From Streptomyces zaomyceticus (GTDB taxonomy: Bacteria > Actinomycetota > Actinomycetes > Streptomycetales > Streptomycetaceae), in contig NZ_BNBZ01000012.1 of assembly GCF_014656215.1 (NCBI RefSeq), forward strand, positions 62,001 to 126,000: a stretch of DNA of 64,000 nucleotides, read 5' to 3'. This document shows, in pieces, positions 32,504-40,891 of this stretch; the first letter of the stretch is position 1; each line of letters starts with the position of its first letter. A model generated the notes under the pieces. That model saw only the letters and a program-made list of their open reading frames with translations. It did not search any database and had not been told where the DNA came from. The position numbers were made by a program, and so were the translations under genes.

Positions 32504-33697
32504 TCACCAGGTGACGGGTAGCTCCAGCAGGCCCTGGATGGTGTCGCCAGGCTTGAAGGGGATGTCCTCCGCCGGAACCGCGAGGCGCAGGCCGGGCAGT
32601 CGGCGCAGGAGTGTTCCGAGGGCGATCTCCAGTTCCGCGCGGGCCAGGTTCTGCCCGAGGCACTGGTGGATGCCGAAGCCGAAGCCCACGTGGTGCCGGG
32701 CCGGGCGCGCCCAGTCGAGGGTGTCCGGATCCGCGTACGCGGAACCGTCGCGATTGATCAAAGACGTCGAGAACACCACTCCGTCGCCCGCCCGGATCAC
32801 CTCGCCGTCGACCTCGACGTCCTCACGTGCGACCCGCAGCATTCCGTCCGCGATCGACAGGAACCGCAGCAACTCCTCCACCGCCGTGGGAAGCAGCTCC
32901 GGGGAGGCGCGGAGCTCCGCGAGCCGCTCGGGGTGGCTCAGCAGCGCGTACGTGCCCAGCGAGATCATGTTCGCCGTGGTCTCGTGCCCGGCGACGAGCA
33001 GGATGGTCGCCAGTTCCACCAGCTCGTCCCTGCCGGGCCGGCCCTCCAGCTTCTGACGGGCCACCAGGTCGTCGAGGACGCCCTCGCCCGCCTTGGCCTG
33101 TTTGCCGTCCAGGAGATCGCCGAGATATCCCTCCAGCCGGGCCAGGGCGTCCTCCGTGTCGGCGGCCGTCGGGCCGCGCAGCAGCCGGCGGGACTGTTCC
33201 TCGAAGAACTCGTGGTCCTCGTACGGCACGCCGAGGAGATCGCAGATGACGATCGACGGCACGGGCAGCGCGAAGGCGCTCACCAGCTCCGCCTGCGGTC
33301 CGGCCGCCTCCATGTCGTCGAGCAGCCGGTCCACCGTCGCCTGGATGCGTGGTCGCATGCCGTCCGTGCGCTTCAGCGAGAAGCTCGGGATCAGCATCCG
33401 GCGCTGGGTGTTGTGCTCGGGGTCGTCCCAGCCGAGCAGCGCGGCCCGTCGCCTTCTGCGCACGGACGCGGCCCGCTCGGTCGGGAGCGGAAAGTCGTCC
33501 CGGGTGGAGTCGGTGGACAGCCGCTGGTCGGCGAGCAGGGTACGGGCGGTTCGGTGGCCGGTGACGAGCCACACCTCCCGCCCGTCCCACAGGGTCACCC
33601 GTGACAACGGGCGCTCGTCGCGGAGGGAGTCGTAGGCGGCCGGCGGGTGGTAGGGGCAGGTGCGGTTCTGAGGGAAGGCCACGGCTTCGGTGGTCAT
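32504..33697 (-). CDS. Cytochrome P450, CYP105-like
   Basis: A 397-residue bacterial P450. I-helix oxygen-binding motif LVAGHETTAN, K-helix E-x-x-R in VEELLRFLS, and the haem-binding loop FGFGIHQCLGQNLAR with the Cys ligand near residue 354. The N-terminus (FPQNRTCPYHPPAAYD) and the paired 3Fe-4S ferredoxin point to the CYP105 family, which hydroxylates xenobiotics or secondary metabolites. Substrate unknown: no biosynthetic genes are adjacent. ATG at 33697 with AGAGG upstream. It is divergent from the macrodomain-UDG-ART gene; the shared 217-base region contains two small palindromes. Confidence 0.92.
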   Translation of the reverse strand: MTTEAVAFPQNRTCPYHPPAAYDSLRDERPLSRVTLWDGREVWLVTGHRTARTLLADQRLSTDSTRDDFPLPTERAASVRRRRRAALLGWDDPEHNTQRRMLIPSFSLKRTDGMRPRIQATVDRLLDDMEAAGPQAELVSAFALPVPSIVICDLLGVPYEDHEFFEEQSRRLLRGPTAADTEDALARLEGYLGDLLDGKQAKAGEGVLDDLVARQKLEGRPGRDELVELATILLVAGHETTANMISLGTYALLSHPERLAELRASPELLPTAVEELLRFLSIADGMLRVAREDVEVDGEVIRAGDGVVFSTSLINRDGSAYADPDTLDWARPARHHVGFGFGIHQCLGQNLARAELEIALGTLLRRLPGLRLAVPAEDIPFKPGDTIQGLLELPVTW

Positions 33698-33767
33698 GAG
33701 GACCTCTCGGGCTGCGGTTCGGCGGTTCCGGCGTCGGTTCCGGTTTGTCGGCGCCACTTCTCACTAC

Positions 33768-33799
33768 ATGCCTCAGGCATCTATTTCGTCTACACGTAG
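33768..33799. promoter_or_regulatory. Two short palindromes in the P450/ART-fusion divergent region
   Basis: ATGCCT-C-AGGCAT at 33768-33780 and CTAC-AC-GTAG at 33790-33799 lie in a less GC-rich part of the divergent promoter region. Either may be an operator for the P450 gene or for the fusion gene. No regulator gene is adjacent. Confidence 0.35.
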
Positions 33800-33914
33800 T
33801 TCGGCCAAACCGCCGGATCGAGGGACGGCTGACGGCCTTTCGGCCCGGGGGCGTTGTCAGTGGCGAGCGATAGCTTCGGGAGTGTTCGAGAGAGTGTGCG
33901 AGAGGGGTAAACGC

Positions 33915-36299
33915 GTGGGTGTCGAGCGTGCGTTGAGGGTCGTTCTGGTCGATGTCAACGACGAGGTGGTGAAGGCCTGGCGGTCCGCCTTCGCGGACAC
34001 GCCCGAGGTCGAGATCCGGCAGGGTTCCCTTCTCGACGTGGACGTCGACGCGTGGGTCTCCCCGACCAACGCGCGGGGCCGGATGGACGGAGGGGTCGAC
34101 GCCGTCGTCAAGCGGCACCTCGGTGCCGGGGTCCAGGTACGGGTGCAGCGGGAGATCCGGGCCCGGTTCGGCGGCAGTCTGCCGGTGGGCAGCGCGGTGT
34201 GCGTCCCGTCGGGGGCGGCCGTGCCGCGCTATCTGATCTCGACGCCGACGATGCGGCAGTCCTCGCAGAACGTCAGCGAGACCATGAACGTGGCGCTGGC
34301 GTGCGCCGCGGCGTTCCAGGCGGTGCATCTGCAGAACCGGGAGAAGCCCGGCAGCATCCGGTCCGTGGCGCTCGTGGGGATGGGCGCGCGGACGGGGCGG
34401 GTGCCGGCGGGGGTGTGCGCCAATCTCATGTGGACGGGCTACACCCTGTTCCACGACCACGGGTTCGCGGACTACGACCAGTTGAGGGCGGCCGTGCTGG
34501 GGCAGCTCCACGACATCGAGGGAGCCGGGACCGCCGAGCGGGTACGGATTGTCGTTCCCGGGGTGACTGGGGTGACTGGGGCTTCCGATGTTCCCGAGGT
34601 GTCCGTCGCTCCCGGGGTGTCCGAGGTGGCTTCCTCCGGCGCCCCCGCGAAGGGGGCCGAGGCGCAGGCGGGTTCCTCCTCCGGGGATCCCCTGGGACTG
34701 GCCGAGCTGTTCGGCGGGGGTGGTGAGCCGTGGCTCCCGTTGCTGGGTCCGCTGATCGAGGCACAGCCGGCCGCCGGCGACTTCATCGGACCGAAGCGCA
34801 GTCCGGAGGTCGTTCCGGTGCGCGAGCTGACGTTCCAGGCGCTGAAGCCCCACCCGCCGAAGAAGTGGAAGGTGGTGGCCTTCGGGCAGAACCCGTACCC
34901 GCGGGCGGAGAGCGCGACCGGCATCGCGATGTTCGACAACACCTTCAACGACTGGAAGGACAGCCAGTTCGGCCGGGTGGTCAGCATGCGCTGCATCATC
35001 AAGGCGGCCGCGATGTGGAAGTACGGCATCGTCAAGAAGACGCCGATCGCCGACGTCCGGGCCCTGCTGAAGAAGGAGGACACGGTTCAGCCGCCGGAGT
35101 GGTTCCAGGCGATGCTCACCCAGGGTGTCCTGCTGCTGAACGCGTCCCTCACGGCGAGCGCCGACGGAGCGCTGCCGACCGACCGGCACACCTCGTTCTG
35201 GCGGCCCGTGGTCGAGCAGATCGTCGAGGAGATCCTCCGGGCGAAGCAGGACGCCGACGAGGAGGACCGGGGTGTGGTGTTCGCCTGGTGGGGCGCGCAC
35301 GCCCGCAGCCTGAAGCGGGTCGTCCAGCGGCTGGAGAAGAAGTATCCGGGGGTGGAGGTCCGGCACCTGGACCATGTGAATCCGGCGGCGCAGGGTGATG
35401 TCTTCTGCGAGGGTGACCACTTCGCCCAGGTGAACGACGCCCTGGCGGCGGTGGGGGCCGAGCCGGTCGACTGGCTGCCGCGGAAGGGCTGGGACCAGCA
35501 GGCGGGTGCCGGCGGGGCGGCGGGCGGTGGGGTCGCGGAGCGGATGGGCGCCTTCATCGCTTCGACGATGGAGCTGCACCAGCTGTATCTGGAGCGGCTC
35601 ACGAGCGTCAAGGACGAGGGGCTCGTCCTTCCGCCCATCACCGGCGTGTTCGACACACCGCTGATGGGGTTCCGCAAGGCCGTCGAGCCGGTGTCCCAGG
35701 TGCTCGCCCGTCTGGACCGGCACATCGAGCGGTCCAGTCTGTTCGGTGAGTCGAGGGTCGCGGAGGCGGAGGCCGCGGGTGCGCTGTCCGGGAAGGGGCT
35801 GTGCGGGGACGGGCTGTCCGCCGACGCGATCGCGGCGCTGTACCTGTACACGTGCGAGTCGGCGTTCTACCGGGAGATCAACGCCGTGCTGCGTTCTCCG
35901 GACCGGGAGCGGCTGACGCCGTATCTGCCGTACCTGCGGTTGCTGTTCTCCGCGGTGGAGACGCTGCCCGCGCAGACGCGTCCGCTGTGGCGCGGTGTGG
36001 CCCTGGACCTGCGCTCCCAGTATCCGGTGGGGCGGACGGTGGCGTGGTGGGGTGTGTCGTCGTGCACCTCGGAGTTGAGCGTGGCCCGGGCGTTCCTCGG
36101 CAGCCGGGGCAAGCGGACGTTGTTCGAGGTGACACCGGCGCGGGCGGTGGGGATCCGGAGGTTCTCCGCGTTCACCGGTGAGGAGGAGTACATCCTCACG
36201 CCGGGCACGCAGCTGCAGGTGACGGAGGTGAAAGCCGAGCGCGGCGGGCTGTGCACCGTACGGCTGACGGAGCTGGAAGGACAGGGGCTGGTGTCCTAG
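33915..36299 (+). CDS. Macrodomain - uracil-DNA glycosylase-like - mono-ADP-ribosyltransferase fusion
   Basis: A 794-residue cytoplasmic protein with three enzymatic folds. Residues 8-205 form a macrodomain: QGSLLDVDVDAWVSPTNARG, MDGGVDAVV, and the phosphate loop VALVGMGARTGRVPAG. Residues 300-525 are a family-1 UDG fold: GQNPYP at 324-329 (canonical GQDPYH), LLLNASLT with Asn409, VVFAWWGAHARSL, His487 in DHVNPAA, and AEPVDWLP. The Asp that activates water in Ung is Asn326. Residues 636-775 are an arginine-type mono-ADP-ribosyltransferase: YLYTCESAFYREINAVLR, LWRGV (Arg693), WWGVSSCTS (Ser715/716) and GEEEYI (Glu756-x-Glu758), the complete R-S-ExE set. GTG start with GAGAGGGG upstream. I infer ADP-ribose transfer coupled to nucleic-acid recognition, with the macrodomain as reader or eraser. 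Confidence 0.9.
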   Translation: MGVERALRVVLVDVNDEVVKAWRSAFADTPEVEIRQGSLLDVDVDAWVSPTNARGRMDGGVDAVVKRHLGAGVQVRVQREIRARFGGSLPVGSAVCVPSGAAVPRYLISTPTMRQSSQNVSETMNVALACAAAFQAVHLQNREKPGSIRSVALVGMGARTGRVPAGVCANLMWTGYTLFHDHGFADYDQLRAAVLGQLHDIEGAGTAERVRIVVPGVTGVTGASDVPEVSVAPGVSEVASSGAPAKGAEAQAGSSSGDPLGLAELFGGGGEPWLPLLGPLIEAQPAAGDFIGPKRSPEVVPVRELTFQALKPHPPKKWKVVAFGQNPYPRAESATGIAMFDNTFNDWKDSQFGRVVSMRCIIKAAAMWKYGIVKKTPIADVRALLKKEDTVQPPEWFQAMLTQGVLLLNASLTASADGALPTDRHTSFWRPVVEQIVEEILRAKQDADEEDRGVVFAWWGAHARSLKRVVQRLEKKYPGVEVRHLDHVNPAAQGDVFCEGDHFAQVNDALAAVGAEPVDWLPRKGWDQQAGAGGAAGGGVAERMGAFIASTMELHQLYLERLTSVKDEGLVLPPITGVFDTPLMGFRKAVEPVSQVLARLDRHIERSSLFGESRVAEAEAAGALSGKGLCGDGLSADAIAALYLYTCESAFYREINAVLRSPDRERLTPYLPYLRLLFSAVETLPAQTRPLWRGVALDLRSQYPVGRTVAWWGVSSCTSELSVARAFLGSRGKRTLFEVTPARAVGIRRFSAFTGEEEYILTPGTQLQVTEVKAERGGLCTVRLTELEGQGLVS

Positions 36300-36347
36300 G
36301 GGTCACTTCCGGATCCTGTTCGGCTCCTCCGGGGACGGGCTCGTGCG

Positions 36348-39242
36348 TCAGGTGGTCAGGTAGCCCACGTTCCGCAGGAACGTCTCCGTCTCCGCGGTGA
36401 GGTAGGGGTCGTCCAGGCGCTGGGCGATGAGCAGGGCGGATCTCCAGGACATGTACGACTGCTCGGCGCCGCCGGTGTCGCGCTGGACGAGACCCAGGAC
36501 CAGGAGGGCCGCCGCGTGCCCCTGGTGGTCGTCCGCGGAGCGGGTGAGAGCTTCGGCCCGGCGGGCGGCGTGGAGCGCCTCGGTCAGGTCGTTCAGACGG
36601 TAGTGGGCGTTGGCCAGGGTGGTGAGGGCGCGCCCGGCGGCGGCCGGGCGGTTCGCGTCCGCGAGGAGAGGGGCGGCCCGCTCGGCGAACCGGGCGGCGT
36701 TCCCGTCGTCCTGGAGCAGAAGATACGCGTGCGCCATGGTGGAGAGGGCCTCGCCCTGACTCACCTCGTCACCGATCGTCTCGGCGATCCGGGCCGCACG
36801 GCCCTGACAGCTGACGGCCCGCGTGTAGTCCCCCGAATGGAAGCTCTCGCGCGCGAGTTCGGTGAGGAGCCGCAACTGGGCCGCGGGGTCGCCGATGCGA
36901 CCGTAGGCCCGCACGGCGATGTCGTACGTGCCGGCCGCATGCGGCAGGAAACGCCCCGTCCAGTTCAGCCGGTCGAACTGACCGCTGCTGCGCGCCGTCG
37001 CGCCGTCGGCGAGCCGCTCCCCGGCGAAGCGGGCCAGCAGCTCGCACACGTCCCGCCACGCCTCGGACTCCTCAGGACCCAGGTTCTCGGGGATCAGCTC
37101 CAGCGCGCGCCGTGCCGCCTTGACGGCACCGGCGGCACAGGGATCGGATCGGCGCACGCCGACGGGCGTCGCCCGCAGTCGCTCCAGAGCCGTCCGCGCC
37201 CAGGCCTCCGCCTCCGCCCGGGGGCCCTCCGAAGGAGAGGCGGACGCCTCGGCCGTGGGATGCGGGGAGCGGTGGCCGAACCCCTCGGAGATCTCGTCCA
37301 CGCCACGGGCGATCGCCGCCCGCGCGATGTCCTCGCGCCGCATCAGCACGAACCGGCGCTCGTGCTCTCCGAGCAGGCGCTCGCTCTCCGCCACCGCGGC
37401 GAGCGCGTGCTCCAGAAGCCGTCGGCTGTCGTCGACGCGCTCGGCCTCGAGCGCCGCTTCGACGATCATGTGCTGGAAGCGCAACAGCGTTTCGGCCGCT
37501 CGAAGGGCCTCCTCCTCGCGGCCCGCCGATTCCAGGGCGAGCATCACCTGGTGCAGCGCCCGTGATCTCCCGGGGTGGTCCCTCGTCTCCTTCGCGAACC
37601 GGACGGCCGACCGGGCGGCGGCTTCCCATTCGGCCGTCTGGCCGCGGTGGGCGTGCACCGCGAGCAGGCCCTCCTGGATCCGCAGGGCGCCGTCCCCGTC
37701 GTTGAAGGTCGCCGCCATCGAGATCGCGGCCTGGAGGTTGGGGTGCTCCCGGTCGAACCAGGCCAGGGCGTCCTCCGCGGTACGGAAGGCCGCCGACGGG
37801 CCGGCGGTCCCGGTGTTCAGGGTCCACAGGGCGTCGGCCGTCATGGAGATGTAGTGCTCGATGAGCCGGTTCGAGGCCCCGCCCTGGTCGTCGCCCCGCC
37901 GGCCGAGGAGCTCGATCGCGTACGCGCGCATCAGGTCGTGCTGTCGCCAGACGCCCGGTCCCGCCCGCTCGACGACATGGGCGCGGGCCAGCTCGCGGAT
38001 CAGCCGCGTGGCCTTGTCGTCCGCGAGATCGACGAGCCGTGCGGCGGTGTCCGTGGCGATGTGGGGTCCCGGGTTGATCGGCAGCAGCCGGAAGAGCAGG
38101 GCCTGCTCGGGTGTCAGGCGGCGGTACGAGAGGTCGAACGCCGCCCGCACCGCCCGCTCCCCGTCGTCCAGGACGTCGAGTCTGCGGTGCGCGTGGGTGA
38201 GTTCGTCCGCGAGCGTTCCCGGGGTCTGGTCCGGATCGCGGGCGAGGAGAGCGGTGGCGATGTGCAGGGCCAGCGGCAGGTGGCCGCACAGACGGCAGAG
38301 GCGCTCCGTGCCCTCGTCGTCCTCCCGGCCGCGGGTGTCGCCGGGGGAGAGGAAGGCCAGCTGCTCCTCGACGAGGGTTCGGGCGTCGCCAGGCGCCAGC
38401 GTGCCCAGTTCGAGGGTCCGGGAGCCCGGGGTGGCCAGGGTGTGCCGCGAGGTGATGAGGGTGCGGTGCACCCTGGACCGCGGCATGAGGTCGGCGATCT
38501 GCGCGGTGCCGGAGGCGTTGTCGAGGACGAGCAGGACCGGGCGTCGCTCCGCGGCGCGCTCCGCGAGCAGTCGGTGGTACTGGGCGGCCTGGCCGGAGAC
38601 CGTGGCGTCCACCGGGTCCCGCAGGCCGAGGGCGTGGAGCGCGGGGGCGAAGACGTGCTCGGGCATGACCCGATCGGCGGGGTCGGGCGCGTAGCCGTTG
38701 AGGTCGACGAACACGGCGCCGCCCTCGTACCAGCCCCGCGCCACTGCCTCGGCCGCGCAGGAGCGGGCGAGGGCGGTCTTGCCGATGCCGGCGAGCCCCG
38801 CGACGGAGGAGGCGACGACCATGCCGGTGGCGCCGTGGGCCGGGTCGAGGACGGCCAGGATGTCCCGTGTCTCGGAACCCCGGCCCACGAACACCTCCGC
38901 CGCCGCCTCGTCGGTCGGCAGCACGGGCTCGACGACGGCCAGTGGACCGGTAGGTCCGGGGTGATGGTGGTGGTGGGTCTCCGACACGTACAGGTCCCGG
39001 GCGGCCTGGTGGACGCGCCCACCGGACGCGAAGGCCTCAAGCCGGACGTGCGGCGACGGCTGCGCGGCCGGGTCCGCCTCCGGAGTCGGATCGGCACCGG
39101 GTGGCGGATCGGTGCCGCGACCCGTACCGGGGTTCGGGGACTGCCCGCTGCCGGGGTACGGACCGGAGTTCGGGGACTGTCCGGCCGTCGCGGAACGATC
39201 CGCCGTGCGGCGCGGCGCCTTCGCGGCCTTCCACACACCCAT
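36348..39242 (-). CDS. NB-ARC/TPR STAND NTPase
   Basis: A 964-residue signal-transduction NTPase. After a Pro/Gly-rich N-terminus and a His-rich patch (THHHHHPGPTGPLAV), the NB-ARC domain starts with VFVGRGSETRDI. It has Walker A in VAGLAGIGKTALA near residue 150, Walker B in RPVLLVLDNAS, a sensor Arg in LITSRH and the GLPL-like CGHLPLALHIA, followed by a winged helix with WRQHDLMRAYA. About 450 residues of TPR-like helices complete the protein (for example ALSTMAHAYLLLQDDGNAAR). It resembles the NB-ARC/TPR half of AfsR without the SARP DNA-binding domain. STAND proteins oligomerise on sensing a ligand; many are immune sensors. It converges on the macrodomain-UDG-ART gene with 48 bases between stops. 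ATG at 39242 with GAGGG upstream. Confidence 0.88.
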   Translation of the reverse strand: MGVWKAAKAPRRTADRSATAGQSPNSGPYPGSGQSPNPGTGRGTDPPPGADPTPEADPAAQPSPHVRLEAFASGGRVHQAARDLYVSETHHHHHPGPTGPLAVVEPVLPTDEAAAEVFVGRGSETRDILAVLDPAHGATGMVVASSVAGLAGIGKTALARSCAAEAVARGWYEGGAVFVDLNGYAPDPADRVMPEHVFAPALHALGLRDPVDATVSGQAAQYHRLLAERAAERRPVLLVLDNASGTAQIADLMPRSRVHRTLITSRHTLATPGSRTLELGTLAPGDARTLVEEQLAFLSPGDTRGREDDEGTERLCRLCGHLPLALHIATALLARDPDQTPGTLADELTHAHRRLDVLDDGERAVRAAFDLSYRRLTPEQALLFRLLPINPGPHIATDTAARLVDLADDKATRLIRELARAHVVERAGPGVWRQHDLMRAYAIELLGRRGDDQGGASNRLIEHYISMTADALWTLNTGTAGPSAAFRTAEDALAWFDREHPNLQAAISMAATFNDGDGALRIQEGLLAVHAHRGQTAEWEAAARSAVRFAKETRDHPGRSRALHQVMLALESAGREEEALRAAETLLRFQHMIVEAALEAERVDDSRRLLEHALAAVAESERLLGEHERRFVLMRREDIARAAIARGVDEISEGFGHRSPHPTAEASASPSEGPRAEAEAWARTALERLRATPVGVRRSDPCAAGAVKAARRALELIPENLGPEESEAWRDVCELLARFAGERLADGATARSSGQFDRLNWTGRFLPHAAGTYDIAVRAYGRIGDPAAQLRLLTELARESFHSGDYTRAVSCQGRAARIAETIGDEVSQGEALSTMAHAYLLLQDDGNAARFAERAAPLLADANRPAAAGRALTTLANAHYRLNDLTEALHAARRAEALTRSADDHQGHAAALLVLGLVQRDTGGAEQSYMSWRSALLIAQRLDDPYLTAETETFLRNVGYLTT

Positions 39243-39380
39243 GGACCCTCGCCCGTCAGCGCTCGGCGGGGGCCGGAGCCGCCCCGGTGATCGGATCCAT
39301 CGTGTGCCCCTCGCCGCCCGAACTGCCGTACCGGCGAACAGAATAGAGCGCCGCCCGGATCGGCCGAGGCCGTTTCGCCG

Positions 39381-39440
39381 CCCGGCGGGACGGGATCGCC
39401 CGGCGGGACGGGATCGCCCGGCGGGACGGGATCGCCCGGC
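39381..39440. repeat. 18-bp tandem repeat, 3.3 copies
   Basis: Unit CCCGGCGGGACGGGATCG, three identical copies at 39381-39398, 39399-39416 and 39417-39434 plus six bases of a fourth. It lies in the 380-base divergent region between the NB-ARC gene and the serine hydrolase gene (39243-39622), which otherwise shows nothing that I can assign. Confidence 0.9.
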
Positions 39441-39622
39441 AGGGGGCTCGTCCGGCCGGCCCCGTCCCGCGGCCGACCCCGTGCCGGAGCCGTGGTCGCC
39501 CCGGCGGTTCGACGCCCGGCCGCGACCCGACCGGCCGCACCGGCGGGCCTGACGGGTGACATTGGTGCGGGTCGACGGCACCCGCGCCCGCCGTCCGGGT
39601 GCTCCCGGCCAATACTCCGGCC

Positions 39623-40891
39623 ATGAAGCCTGCTGATTCCCGGTCCCCGTCCCTGCCTCTGTGCCGGCCCCGGTCCCTGTCCCGGTCGCGCTTCGCCGCG
39701 GTCACCGTACTCACCGCGCTCCTCGCTCTCGGCACCCCGGTCACGGCCGCCGGGGGATCCACCGACGCTCCCGGTCACCGCCGGCACTGCGACAGCTCGC
39801 CGCTCCCCGATCGCGGCCCGGCACGCGACATCCTCCGGATCGCCGAGCGGGCCAAGGCGGAGATGGATCTCAAGTCCGTGATCCTGCGGGTGACCATCGA
39901 CGGTCGCGAGGTCGTCACCACCGCGCTCGGCGAGTCGATGACGGGGGTACCGGCCACCCCCGCCATGCACTTCCGGAACGGCAACATCGCGATCAGCTAC
40001 CTGGGCACCGCGCTCCTGCGCCTGGTCGACCAGGGAAAGGTCGATCTCGACGACCCGGTGGCGCGCTGGCTGCCGGACCTCCCGCAGGCCGAAGAGATCA
40101 CCCTGCGCATGCTGGCCGCCTCCACCACGGGCCTCGTCGACTACGTCCGCACCCCCGGATTCGGCCAGGCCGTCACCGCGAACCCGTACCGGCAGTGGAC
40201 GGCGCGGGAACTGGTGGCCATCTCGACCGGAGCGGAGCGCTGGTACGAGCCGGGGACCAACTGGAGCTACTCGCACGCCAACTTCGTCCTCCTCGGTGCC
40301 GCCCTGGAGAAGATCACCGGAACCCGGCTGGACGTCCTGCTCCAGCGGCTGGTCATGGGCCCGCTCGGGCTGCGCGAGACCCGCAACGGCTTCACCCCCG
40401 AGATCCCCGAGCCCGCCCTGCACGCTTTCACCGCCGACCGCGGGACCTACGAGGAGTCCACCTTCTGGAACCCCTCGTGGACCACCGCCCCCGGGGCGGT
40501 GCAGACCACCGACATCTGTGATCTGGCCAGTTCGGCGGGCGGTATCGGCTCGGGCCGGCTGCTCTCCCGGGCCTCCTACCGGGAGCTGCTGGACCCGGGC
40601 ACGGTGGGGCTGGGCCACGCCACGAGCAAGTGCCCCGCGACGGTCTGCATCGCGAACACCGAGGCCACGCACTACGGAATGGGCCTGCTGGTCCTGGGCG
40701 ACTGGGTCGCGCAGCACCCCTTGTTCTTCGGCTACTCCGCCTCCCAGGCGTACCTTCCGTCCGAGCGGCTGGCCATCGCGGTCTCGACGACGAACGGCCC
40801 GTCCGCCGGGGACGGTCACTACGCCCACCTGATCGCCCAGCGCATCGCCGCCTCCCTCGCCCCGAGCCACCCCATCCCCGACTTCGGCTGA
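39623..40891 (+). CDS. Secreted serine-hydrolase/beta-lactamase-like protein, catalytic motif degenerate
   Basis: A 422-residue exported protein with a signal peptide (FAAVTVLTALLALGTPVTAA). It has the class-C beta-lactamase/DD-peptidase fold: LVDQGKVDLDDPVARWLPDL, LAASTTGLVDY, WYEPGTNWSYSHANFVLLGA and LDVLLQRLVMGPLGLRETR. In active members the nucleophile motif S-x-x-K follows an F-R-x-G context; here the segment reads HFRNGNIAISYLG, so Ser and Lys are replaced by Asn and Ile. The second motif (YSHAN) is preserved and the third is not obvious. The protein is thus likely to be non-catalytic, perhaps a binding protein for peptidoglycan or beta-lactam-like ligands. ATG at 39623 without a strong ribosome binding site. 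Confidence 0.8.
   Translation: MKPADSRSPSLPLCRPRSLSRSRFAAVTVLTALLALGTPVTAAGGSTDAPGHRRHCDSSPLPDRGPARDILRIAERAKAEMDLKSVILRVTIDGREVVTTALGESMTGVPATPAMHFRNGNIAISYLGTALLRLVDQGKVDLDDPVARWLPDLPQAEEITLRMLAASTTGLVDYVRTPGFGQAVTANPYRQWTARELVAISTGAERWYEPGTNWSYSHANFVLLGAALEKITGTRLDVLLQRLVMGPLGLRETRNGFTPEIPEPALHAFTADRGTYEESTFWNPSWTTAPGAVQTTDICDLASSAGGIGSGRLLSRASYRELLDPGTVGLGHATSKCPATVCIANTEATHYGMGLLVLGDWVAQHPLFFGYSASQAYLPSERLAIAVSTTNGPSAGDGHYAHLIAQRIAASLAPSHPIPDFG

Noticed and set aside
32823-35723. 966-codon minus-strand reading opposite the ART fusion
   Set aside because: Only its 3' part touches P450 sequence, in the wrong frame; the plus-strand fusion has motifs throughout.
36516-39290. Plus-strand readings opposite the NB-ARC gene, up to 571 codons
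   Set aside because: No domain; antisense of a protein with Walker motifs and TPR repeats.
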